Source: Carnegiea gigantea
Taxonomy: Eukaryota; Streptophyta; Magnoliopsida; Caryophyllales; Cactaceae
Assembly (NCBI GenBank): GCA_029747015.1
Contig: JAKOGI010002768.1
Location: 18,501 to 82,500 of the forward strand
Length of the DNA stretch: 64,000 bases
Direction of reading: 5' to 3'
In this document: positions 23,732 through 34,261 of the stretch, one piece after another
Layout: each line of letters starts with the position of its first letter
Position numbering within the stretch: the stretch's first letter is position 1
Translations under genes and position numbers: made by a program
The notes under the pieces: model-generated
What the model saw: only the letters and a program-made list of their open reading frames with translations
Databases searched by the model: none
Told to the model about the DNA's origin: nothing

Positions 23732-24740
23732 TTTAGCCACCAGGTTAATAAAATATCACAAACAGCGGTGTAGGAACAACGGTGTATTAGGCCCTGTTTG
23801 GAGAGCTTGTTTGGAACAACATTACTTAGACAAATATGTTACTCTTGGATTTGTTATCATCAAAACTAAATATAATCAACAAACTACTTATTGGATCTTG
23901 GATAGGTCGATAAGTATTTTGTAGCTAATAGATAATAAACTGGAATAAAATAAAATAACAAATGAACTTGTACAAGAGCAATTTAGTCATTTATAAAATA
24001 GAATTGACCATATAAATCCTAAAGTAGTGTTATAATAACAAATGAGAAAGAAAAAAGAAAACTCACGATATAAGAGGGGAAGCCAGTAAAAATTGTAGAA
24101 AATGAATCACAATAAAATAAATGATCAACTCTTACATAGCTTAGCAAATGAACAAGAAAAAGAAATCAAAGTTTTCGTTCAAAAAAAAGTGAAAGCAAGC
24201 CCCAAAAATCATGGGAAAGAAATCATAATAGAATGATAAACTAATGTGTTACATAGTTTTTTTTTTTTTTTCTCTAGGACTAATTTGTTATGTAGTTGAA
24301 CAAAGGAAATAAAAAAAGGAACCAAAGATTAAAAAAATACAAGGAAGAATGTACACAGGAAACTGACTCAGCAAAGCAAGCAAACACATATCATATATCA
24401 CATAGTATCAAGAGATTTGCAAAATTACTTTCTTTTTTTTTTTTTGGTATGGGTTGTTTATTTGAATTTTTGTACAGTCGGGCTCACCTAAGTTTGCTAT
24501 ACCGGCCCCTTTTGAAGGGTTGCTTTACTAGCATTGCTAGGTCTGGAGTGTTATATAGGTCTGCCCTTTTAACAAATCTGACATTAAATTAGCTTTGGTT
24601 GTCGTTACCCTACCTAGCTAGATAGGCAAGGATTAAAATATAATAACTCCTACAACACGATCAATCTCTTTCACACCCGAACCACCCGGCGTCCTTTCCA
24701 ACAGTCTTGTTTTACTTACTAGACTGGCTAGTATAATTAT
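23732..24740. other. Intergenic DNA, no gene seen
   Basis: Nothing recognisable was found. The 98-codon plus-strand frame at 24296-24592 spans a poly-T run and lacks motifs. Confidence 0.5.
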
Positions 24741-24744
24741 CTAT

Positions 24745-24975
24745 AGCTGACCACTTTTTGAAAAAGTTGAGATTGTTGGAGTATGAAAGTGGATATTGTT
24801 CCATATTAATAAAAAATTCAAAAAAAATGATAGTAGGTGTTGTCCCATATTGATGAAATTAAAGGGTTTAAGCATGTATATAAGTTTGTGAGTTACTCCA
24901 CCCATTGCCAATTGGTTTTGGGATGGAACCTCATTTGAGCTTATATGTATGACTCTTTGTTTAAAGCCCAATTGA
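24745..24975. repeat. LTR-promoter-like repeat remnant
   Basis: A TGTCCCATATTGATGAAATT box is followed by GCATGTATATAAG, then ACTCCACCCATTGCC and GGGATGGAACCTCA. This order is a recurrent dispersed plant motif in which a TCCCA(C/T)ATTG box precedes a TATA box, found in several LTR families. A related partial copy (GGATATTGTTCCATATTAA) lies just upstream at 24791. No partner LTR is visible. Confidence 0.4.
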
Positions 24976-25101
24976 TATTAAAAATTTAACAAGATGGTTG
25001 GGGGTTCATGGTTGATGGCTCCATCCAACCTTGCTCGTATACCTATCTGTTGTTCAACACACTAGACTAGCTTGGCTCATGACTATGCCCCACTCTAAAA
25101 A

Positions 25102-25138
25102 GGGGGGGGGGGGGTTTTTTTTTTTTTGGGGGGGGGGG
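25102..25138. repeat. G13-T13-G11 homopolymer block
   Basis: Thirteen G, thirteen T and eleven G occur consecutively. Such a tract is prone to polymerase slippage and to sequencing or assembly error, so its length should not be trusted. Confidence 0.8.
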
Positions 25139-25489
25139 AGGACGTTATATTGGTGAAACACAAATTGTCTTATAAGGGGGCTCATCCTAACAAGTTAGCA
25201 CACAAAATGAAAATAAGGTTAAGTTTTTATACAAGGTAATGCAAATAAGTTTACAAGATTTAAATTAATTGGAAATGGGTAGAGCAGCTTAATAGTTTCT
25301 AAATATGCTCAAGATTTCTTCAATTGACAATGAGTGGAGTAACGTATATATAAGCTCAGGAGTTTTCAACCTAAAACCAACAGGCTATGGTTGAGGTAAT
25401 TAACTTCAATAATAGGCTTGGGGAACAACATTGCCCTCCAAAAACAAGAGATAGTAACACTATGACCGCTAGCTGCCATGAATGTCATT

Positions 25490-26000
25490 AGGGGTGAGCA
25501 ACGGATTTGGTTGGGCCGGACTGGGTCAGCCCATTAACTAAACGAGATGGATTGGGTCCAGTTCATTTGTTAATGGACAGGGCTGAGTTATAGGCTAAAT
25601 GAACTCGGCTCGCCCATGACCCGCCCATTACCACATAATGAGTATTTTTGGTTAGTAAAATTTTCAAATAATGTATTTGTAATTTTTCAATCAAATTAAA
25701 CTAGTCTAAATTCAAAGTTAGAAAATACACAATCAAGCTAATAAATGGGTCGAGTCAAGTCGGCCTATAGGCAGCCCGTTTTGGGCCCGTTTAAAAATGG
25801 AACAAACTTGTGCAAAACAGCGGTCTATGATAATTATTGTTATGTGCAAAGTATTGGTAATGAGGTTAACTAATTGGAACATGTAAACTAGTATGTTAAT
25901 TAGGTTAAAAAATAATGGGTCACTAAACGGTCCGTTAATGAGCCCGCCTAGTTCGCCCGTTAATATGCGTTAATGGGCTGGCCCATTAATGGCCCAGTCA
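25490..26000. repeat. Dispersed repeat with GGCCCATTAA-type words
   Basis: Starting at GGGGTGAGCAACGG, the segment repeatedly uses words such as GGGCTGGCCCATTAA, GGCCCGTT and GACCCGCCCATTA on both strands. This composition is a familiar dispersed plant repeat type, possibly a hAT-like non-autonomous element, but I see no clean terminal repeats. Confidence 0.4.
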
Positions 26001-26629
26001 GACTTTGGGCTTAAGCCCATATTTAGCAATTATCTCTTTATTTTAAATAAAGGAATAATTACTATTTATTGCATCATTAATGACACACGGTAATTTCCGA
26101 TTGGCTAGAATTTGCTAGGTAATTTTACTATTTTATTTTATACGTGGCGTCCTGTGATTTGCTCGTAAATTTTTGCCTCCTACAGATGCCCCCTTCGAGC
26201 GTTAGACGCGCACGCGAATTTTTGAGTGCTCGATGCGGCTGAGTCTCGAAAACTTAGAAGATACAAACTATTGGAATTTCGACGATCCTTTTATTTTCCT
26301 CCTTTTGGACTGGTATATGGTCCAGCTACAAAAGAGTCAATATTTTAATGGACTTGGGCTTGCTTTGTAGTTACCAGTCAATGATTTTTTTTTTGGCTGT
26401 TTTGGCTAAAGGGTGCTACACGCCTTATTTGGTACCTTTATTGGCCTCAAGCAGAATTAGGGTAAATCAGCAATGTTGAGGAGCATCTTTTTTATTTTAG
26501 CAAGGGTTTCTCAGGCCCTTAGATTGGGCAGTCACACACGCGACTCACCCTCACGGCCTCACCTCATTTGTAACATTCACCATCTCTCTCTCTGCTGCTC
26601 CCATTGCTCTATTCCTCCTCTCCCTTTCT
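26001..26629. other. Intergenic DNA, no gene seen
   Basis: Mixed sequence with CT-rich stretches. No reading frame has recognisable content. Confidence 0.45.
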
Positions 26630-27025
26630 TCTCTTCTTTTTTTTTTTTGGTTGGGTGTCCATGGTCGTACAAAGAAACAGAGGGAGGAAAGAGAAGTAAA
26701 GAGAGGTGAGGGGTGTACAGTTGCAATGCTAGGTGTTCTTTTCTTTTCCTTTTTCTTTTTTTTTTTTGAATCTCCATGGCTATTGCATGCATGAGCATCG
26801 TGAGGAAGAAGATGTATGAATGCCAATTTCTCCACGGTGTTGGTCTGGAAACACCTCATCGCCATTTCTTTTTTTTTTTTTGGCCTCCGTGGCCGATTCT
26901 TGAAAAGCTCTGCATGAATTGCCATTAGGAAGTGACAATCAATGAGGGCCATGTTTCTCCAGGGTGTTGCTCTGAGAATACCCCATTGGAACTGCGCTTG
27001 TCGTTTTTTTTTTTTTTTTTCCCCA
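26630..27025. repeat. Degenerate ~120-135-bp tandem repeat with poly-T tracts
   Basis: Poly-T runs recur near 26638, 26755, 26868 and 27006. At least three are preceded or followed by recognisable shared words: TCTCCATGG or CCTCCGTGG, ATGCCAATTTCTCC or GGCCATGTTTCTCC, and GGTGTTGGTCTG or GGTGTTGCTCTG. The Lys-rich minus-strand frame across it (26551-27057) is a by-product of the poly-T tracts and not a gene. Confidence 0.55.
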
Positions 27026-27388
27026 ATTGCCATCGATTCTCTATACTTGCGGGGCACACAGACTCTCCTTGTCTTCTATCTCCCTTTCTGAGGTTTGCAT
27101 AGAATGGAAAGAAGATCCTCTTGAAATATATTTCTTTCCAAAACTTTATGATGGTATATGGCTAGTGCTAGAATTTCTTGATGAAACTCTTGTATATATT
27201 CTTGTGCGCCTAACTCATTAAAACCGCAGTTCTTTCATCCCCTTCTTTTCCTGGCCGTCGGTGAGGCTCTGTTATTCCATCTCTCTTTTTTTTTAATCCC
27301 CCTTTTTTTCCATGTTACTTCGTGCACCAGACTGAAGAGATTATTCGCACCACAATTTGCACAAAGAGTATGGGTGCCTATTATTAAT

Positions 27389-27964
27389 TTTTGACCTTTG
27401 GATGGTTTTACCTGCAAGGGCCTACCAAAGTCGCTTTTTGACTATAAATTTTCCACCTTTGGATGACTTTACTCGCAAGGGCCCTCCAAAGTCGCCTTCG
27501 ATAATAAAATTTTTCGACCTTTGGATGACTTGGCCGCAAAGGTCCACCAAAGTCACCTTTTGATTATAAAATTTTTCGACCTTTGGATGGCTTGCCTGCA
27601 AGGGTCCTCCAAAGTCGCCTTTGATTATAAAATTTTTCGACCTTTGGATGGCTTGCCTGCAAGAGTCCTACAAAGTCGCCTTTGATTATAAATTTTCGGC
27701 CTTTGGATGGTTTGCCCACAGGGATCCACCAAAGTCGCATTCGACTATAAATTTTCGACTTTTGGATAGTTTTACTCGCAAGGGTCCACCAAAGTCGCAT
27801 TTGATTATGAATTTTCAACTTTTGGATAGTTTTACCCGCAAGGGTCCACTAAAGTCGCATTTGATTATGAATTTTCGACTTTTGAATGGCATGCCTGTAA
27901 GGGTCCACCAAAGTCGCCTTCATTATTATCAATGTTTGACCTTTGGATGGCTTGCCCACAAGGG
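27389..27964. repeat. ~61-bp tandem repeat, about 10 copies
   Basis: A CCTTTGGATGG...GCAAGGGTCCACCAAAGTCGC unit recurs with starts near 27395, 27456, 27518, 27580, 27641, 27700, 27759, 27819, 27879 and 27940. Copies vary at several positions each. The last copy is cut at GGGTCCA, where the LTR array begins. Open frames on both strands here come from the period and are not genes. Confidence 0.85.
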
Positions 27965-28807
27965 TCCATCTTGACATAGCTGATTCAACTTTTTCCTGTT
28001 ATAAAGAAAACCTGGGGAAAAGGGGAAAAATAGTAAGATAGCAACCACACGTTCAGTGAGTGTCCCCCGACCCCCTTAAAACGAAAACTGTTGCAGGTAA
28101 TAGTATCTTTAATAGTCATATATCACGTATTCATACTTTACTATCATATTATGCATTCATAAAATTCTTATGGAAACATCACTAACCATAAACTTCACTT
28201 TAGGCACTCAAACATATTTCTAGGTCTTTAAATGACCAAACTTCTTTACTACCAGGCAGTCAAACACTTAAACAAGGGACGAGGCTAAGCACAGAAACTT
28301 TCTTTTTCATAAACATAACTTCTTGGCATTTCATTCGTACGGTATGCATAAGATACGCACATTTCAAGTCTCAATCAATTCTCATTCATAGGGTATGCAA
28401 GAAATATGCTCATAAGACTTACTTTTCATATTCGCATTTTACTTAGCATCTCATTCATAAGTTATACTTAGAACATGCACATATCATACACAGGAAGCTT
28501 TTTTTCTTTTACTAAAAACACTTCAGTTAGCCTCTTGAGGCTCATAAAAACTCTTCTCTTAGCCTCTTGAGGCTCATATTCTTTTAAAAGAATCTCTTTC
28601 ATCTTGGTCTCATGATGACCCTTAAAAACTTTCTTTCTGAAACACTTAAAAAGGCGAAACGCCAACTGCTTTTCTTATTTAATAAGAAACTACTCTGGGC
28701 AAAAGATGATCATAAAGTGCTGGTTGGGAGAGATCTACACTCAATCCCAGTGAGATTAACTCATACTAAACTCTTACTCCCGGGATGGCAACTAACTTTG
28801 GACCTTA

Positions 28808-28840
28808 ACCCTCGTCAGGGTCTCTAGGGATTACTCCCTA
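28808..28840. other. Two adjacent perfect hairpins in the LTR
   Basis: ACCCTCGTCAGGGT (28808-28821; 5-bp stem, 4-nt loop) is followed by TAGGGATTACTCCCTA (28825-28840; 6-bp stem, 4-nt loop). The pair is repeated near 35614, 42487 and 56241 and in the two B-type LTRs; in LTR 3 one base of the second stem differs (TACGGA near 49323). Confidence 0.6.
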
Positions 28841-30334
28841 AACTAGGGATTCCCCCGTTCAAGCAGGTTCACTTCCATCTATCGTCCCTAAGTATTTATC
28901 TTAGCCATTTAAACTGGTCATAATGACTAGTAAGTTTGCTGCCTCTCACAGCGAAATCCTTTATCATGCAACTCACGCCTTTGTAAAACTCTTTAGGATT
29001 CCCCCGTTCAAGCAAGTGCACTCCCAAAACTGTATTCATTTAGTTACAATACGCCATCATGCACTAATATTTATGGCTATTATTATTTCAAAATATGAAA
29101 TCCTTCTTTGAAAATCTCACCCTTATGCACATATTGTAACTTGAGGACATAGAAGGAAAGGGGGGTCCACATGTATCACATTCAAGCACTTCATAATCAA
29201 TTCATCACAATGAGCCACGCATGGCCTCGTAATCCACAAGATTGCAGTTAATTCACAACCTGGACTCCCTCCTCACAAGCACCGCACCACAAGAACCTCG
29301 AACCACTCATAGTTCTACCTGAAACCGTCCAACTACCATCTTGGTTTTTAATTCGATAATCATAACATATTATCAAAAGGGGTCTTCTGAAATAGCTACG
29401 TATAACTTACCGAGCAAGCAGCAACCGTCCCATAGCTCGTTACCATATGCAGAAGCATAAATATATAGGTATATTTTGCAATAATTGAAATAAGGACTTA
29501 ATTAACTGAAATAAACTCACAATGCATGAAACTTGGTCTACATTCATGACTTGTGAATAGAAGGTAAGCATACCAAATTCACGCCACTTTCACGCATAAC
29601 TAATCAACTAATATTCAAAGTATAACCATCCAACTAAATATGTATTGGCTTAAAATGTTCTCAGGTCGTTTCAAAGGGTACTCTTAAGCATGAACTAGCT
29701 AATTCAATGTGCTTCAATTTAAAGAATGCTTGTCATTCAAGGGTTACTTATAAACATGAACTAAGTAAATTAGCCTGCTTCAATCTTAGGTGATCTTGGT
29801 TCGTTTCAAACATTCATACATTGGAGTTAAGGGGGTAAACATGCTCACTTCGTCATTCAAATATTAATTCCAAAGCTGTTTTATAAGCATAGTTCAACTA
29901 AATAGGCAAGCATCGATTCGAAGCGTTCATTCATTGTTTCGAAGTTACATTTCAAGTCTAATTGAGCTATTTCAGCATAATACGATTCTAAACGTTCATT
30001 TATTACATCGAAATCATTATTCGAATCTATATAAGTCATTCAAGCATAAGTCCTTTCAGGGTGTTCGTTTCTTTTCGAAGCTATTAATCGAGCATGAATT
30101 GACTAAGTGTACATGGGTCGATTCTAGGCATTTATAGTCAATTACGACGTCATTGAACAAACATGATTCCGCTAAGCATACATATAACGATTCTAGGCAT
30201 TTAAAGTTTACTTCGAAGTTATTAAACGATCATGGGTCATTTATGGTTTACTTCGAACTTAATAAACGATTATGAATTAACTAAACATACATTCGTCGTT
30301 TTTAAGCATTTATAATAAACTTCGAAGTTAGTTT

Positions 30335-30680
30335 TCAGGCATGAATTAACTGAATAGGTTCGAATCAAGGCTAAACATGCATAATTCACTTCGAATTAAA
30401 TCTTCAGGCATGAATTAACCAAATAGATTTGAATCAAAGCTAAACACGCATAATTTACTGCGAATTCAATCTTCAGGCATGAATTAACTAAATAGATTCG
30501 AATCAAAGCTAAACAGGAATAATTCACATCGAATTAAATCTTCAGGCGTGAATTAACTAAATAGATTCGAATCAAAACTAAACAGGCATAATTCACTTCG
30601 AATTAAATCTTCAGGCGTGAAGTAACTAAATTCACTTGAATCGATTCTAAGCCACTTTCGAGTATTGATCAACTAAACTA
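30335..30680. repeat. 69-bp tandem repeats inside LTR 0
   Basis: The unit contains TCAGGCATGAATTAAC, then AATAGATTCGAATCAAA and CACTTCGAATTAAATC. Starts are 30335, 30404, 30473, 30542 and 30611, an exact 69-bp step. More decayed units with the same TTCGAA words extend back to about 29900. Equivalent blocks lie at 37140 (six copies), 44010, 50834, 57768 and 63748. Confidence 0.85.
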
Positions 30681-30939
30681 ACATATATCGATTCGAAGCC
30701 ACTATCGGGCATAAACTAGCTAAACTTAACATGCTTCGCAACTTAAAACTTAAAATGATTTTGAAACTACTAATACTTAGGAGGCGAGAAACACCCACCT
30801 CGATTCCATGCTAGGGATTCGTTCGAAGGCTGCTAAGCTTGGCTTTGAGTGCTGGAAAACTCGATTCCCAGACCCTTGCTTACTGAAGCACGAACCAGCC
30901 CAATCCATGCCTATCCCATGAACCAAAGACCCAATTCGG

Positions 30940-31275
30940 CCCAAACCCAGACCTGAGTTTCTACCCCTTTCACTACTGTCGCCGCTGCTGCTACTGGTGG
31001 TCGCCGACGTGGGCTCACCTGTCGACGGCGACGGTCGTGGTGGCGTGGGGTTGAGGGCTTCGAAACCCTGGTCTTTGGATCGAGCACTTGCTCTGACTCT
31101 CGCTCGGTCCCTCTCTCCCTCTCTTCGTCGGTCCACGGCCGTGGCTGGCTGCCCACCGCGGCACCGGCGCCGTCGCCGGCCGGCGCCCCCTCCTTCTCCC
31201 TCCATCGCTCAGCCTCTCTCTCTCTCTCCCGTATGGTGTGGTGGTCGGGGCCGTGAGGATCCACCCCCCCTTGTC
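30940..31275. other. GC-rich, CpG-rich block inside LTR 0, with (CT)n
   Basis: A sharp GC-rich island with CCGGCCGGCG-type words and a CTCTCTCTCTCT run (31215-31228) lies about 460 bp from the LTR 5' end. Equivalents are at about 37815-38150, 44615-44950, 51435-51775 and 58380-58596 (cut). Long overlapping frames on both strands (for example minus 30777-31205) are open because of composition, and indels between copies shift them, so I do not call a gene. Its place in the LTR suggests a promoter or 5' leader region. Confidence 0.6.
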
Positions 31276-31738
31276 CGGGTTTTGTGAAATAAAAGGGGGC
31301 TCAGCCCCTGTTTTTGTTCTGTTTTTTTTTTGGGTCTTAAGCTAATTTATAATTGGTATTGCTAATCTAGTTCGTATCCCGAACTCTAAACCCGAATCGT
31401 TAATACGACCTTCTATCGGCTATTCATTCCCAAATGCGTCAATGTTAGATTTTAATAAACCTCAAGACTAATTCTAATGTAGCCTAATCGTATTCGAGAA
31501 ACGACTAAATAAATCGAATAACGACTAGATTAAATTATCGATATAATATAAAGGCACAAATAGCACGAATTAACTTTAAAATCAATAATAGTGTTAATAA
31601 TTCTTTTTAATAAAACTATCGCTCACATAAGCATATCTGATAATAATCCAACTCGTAACATTAATAAAAATACAAATTTATGACATAAAAAGGTAATACA
31701 GTTAGCTTAATGGGAAAACAGAGAATGCAGGTCTTGCA

Positions 31739-34261
31739 TTCTCCCCCCTTAAAAGAATTTCGTCTTCGAAATTCTAAATCTAAGTTCGGTCTCTCCTAGA
31801 ATGCACGCACACAACTAGGATTTACGCGGTAGGTTTCCAAAAGGTCTCATTTTGCAGACACTACTTCCTTTAAATCGAAAGAAAATGGCTTATGGTATCC
31901 AGTCTTCTCCTCGCCAATCCTCTTCAAGCGTCTACTCACTCTATTTAGGTGCCGAGGGCAAATTGCATTGAAGAGGGGCAAATGAGTTGGCATGGAAGAC
32001 CATATTAAGCGTATTTTAACAAGGAACACAGACTTTAAATCCTGTATCTGAGCAACAAGTCTAGAAAACCACATAGTTTCAAACAAATCTACATTTACAC
32101 ATCGATACAAGTTAGCATCTAAAAGCTTTCCCTGTGTGGAGACTTTTAACGAAACAGATCAAGGTTGTCCTAAGACGGTTAACTAAGTCAAGATCATTCA
32201 CTAGCATACAAAATCGAAGCATTTCAAAACCGAGTTACTCAACCAGGGAGTTTTTATTTTATAGCAAGATAATGGATGCATCACACAGCATTATCTAGCG
32301 TCACATACGAAACAAACATCTCTATATCTTGAGAATATGCAAGTAAGATGACATGCTTATGCCCGTAACTCTACCCGTTTACGACCTTATTAAAGGATCA
32401 CAAGTGTATATCACGACAAAGCTCTTTTAAATTGGATGATATATTTTAATTATCCCTATTTGCAACCATACTCCACACTTCAATGATCAAGTAATGCAGT
32501 ACGGATTTCGATACGACCACAAGTATACCAAGCACGTCATTGAGTCTCATAAGGTACATAGACAATCCCATATTCACACGTTCACACAAGTATAGGTCTC
32601 TAAGTTCGTGAAGTACTAGCACTCATAGTTGTAACATGGAAACATGCAAATGGGAGGACTCTATAACACCAATGGTAGTATTCATAACAACTAACCAAAA
32701 TGCAATGCTAAGGTTCGCCATGAAGCTTACCAATTTACACGTGGCATGCTCAATCTGTCACCCAATGTCACACTGATCAAGCAAGCCATCAAACATTTTA
32801 CGTACAATCATTTGTAAACCTTGGAGTCACGCATCCAAGTATGATCATGGGTATGCTAGCATGCGATATGATTAGACATAGAACACGCAAGGTAAGCAAG
32901 TGCGAATGCAACTTCTATGGTTACAAGATTTCCAGCTAAGTAGATGATAAATAGCGACTTTAACAAAACATAAGAATAGGGGCATTTTAGTTCATATAAC
33001 AATTAGGCAATTCCCTTTCCCCGTCCTGTCGATCAACTCAAGTAGTCCATCTAACTCAATCATATGTATAATCATACTGAAGGATGTACTAACAGAAGGA
33101 AATCCGACTACTTGGCTCTTTAATGACATAACTTATGAAGGACTGCTCTAAAATAGGTCTAAGTAATTATATAAGCCCTTTCGAGCTTAGTATTACACAT
33201 AATGTCACAACTGCTATCTCAACCATATTCACCTTAGCAAGAGGCATACAATTCCAAAGTGTGTCAGGCTCTCTCTACCTTGTTCTTTCTGGGTATATTA
33301 GGGTTTGATATAGTAAGGACACTATCAATTTCACATAGGACATCAAGAACATTGTGCAGGTGACAACAAGCATTGCGCTAGACGATGAGGACAATTTTCA
33401 TGCAATAGTCAAGAAAAATGCACTACTATTGCTTAATTTCTATCCAAGCATATCGAAATCTCATTTGATTTCTTTAAACAACTCAAAATTCGCATATGGG
33501 GGGTATCACCTAGTGAGATTCTCAGTCGTAGAAAGCTACCTCTAATCACTAGCAGACAAATCATCGTTAACACATCCGGCACTGCATACACCTTGGCATG
33601 TGGACACTCAAAATCATTTGATTACACACAGAACGTTATGCTCGTATGGCTAAATCCAAGCATTATTGCAAAGCAAATGGGAGTTTTCGGTTGCAACAAT
33701 AAGACTAAACCAAGCAATTAAAAAGATCTTTAATGCGAAAGCAAAAGCCTAACTCACTAATCAGGAAGACTTTAACTTTCAAAGTCTTTAGGCTTTCAAA
33801 AGGAAGTAGTTTAGTTTCTTCTAGCTCTTTGTCTACCAACCTTTGAATACGTCTGCTCGCTCCATTATGGGGCCTGAGGAGCAAATCGTACTTTAGGGGC
33901 AAAGATGAGCGTAGAGTTAAGGCTTTCTAATCATTCGATTCAAATCACATGTTCTTTAAACATTGGATTAAAATCACCTAAGCATATAAACGAAACAACT
34001 TTCGATTGAGCTAGCACTTATCTCATCCACAACAATACGAGCCACTCGGCCTATACCTTAACAAATGGTTCCCTCAGCCAACCATTCAGCCTACTCAAGC
34101 CGCATCTAACTAATGAAACGCGCGAACATTCACGCAAAGCTCACATTTGCACACAAGGCAGGCATATTTCACATAACCACACGGTGTTCCTAGATGACTA
34201 TATGAAATGCAAGACTCAGGTCGCGCCTACAGTTGCAGGACCTTTGCTCTGATACCATCAA
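31739..34261 (-). mobile_element. Array internal domain 1 (subtype A)
   Basis: It runs from the polypurine tract (plus-strand CTCCCCCCTT, 31741-31750) to the primer-binding site (34245-34257) and the 4-nt spacer before LTR 1. Its only open stretches are short ones shared among units: 87 codons at 31847-32110 beside the purine tract, and 65 codons at 33705-33902, about 340 nt into the domain from the primer site. Neither matches a gag or pol motif I know. Confidence 0.85.
31847..32110 (-). other. 87-codon open stretch conserved between units (not a proven gene)
   Basis: The same-length frame is kept at 38725-38988, 45527-45790 and 52350-52613, with a few substitutions in each. In unit 5 it is removed in part by a deletion. 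It contains a Leu/Arg-rich segment (NRVSRRLKRIGEEK), and no domain is recognised. Conservation may only reflect recent shared ancestry of the units. Confidence 0.3.

Larger units (their letters stand above)
27965..31738 (-). repeat. Array LTR 0, truncated at its 3' end (subtype B-like)
   Basis: The segment matches complete LTRs from the point equivalent to 34782, so 520 bp of the LTR 3' end are missing. The four bases TCCA (27965-27968) are shared by the upstream 61-bp repeat and the LTR, marking a microhomology junction. The right end reads GGTCTTGCA before the polypurine tract. Confidence 0.85.

Noticed and set aside
26551..27057. 168-codon minus-strand open frame, Lys-rich
   Set aside because: It is produced by poly-T tracts read as Lys and crosses a tandem repeat; no domain is present.
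34245..34257. Possible tRNA fragment (TGGTATCAGAGCA)
   Set aside because: Only the primer-site length matches initiator-Met tRNA; no cloverleaf surrounds it. It is a retroelement primer-binding site, repeated once per unit.
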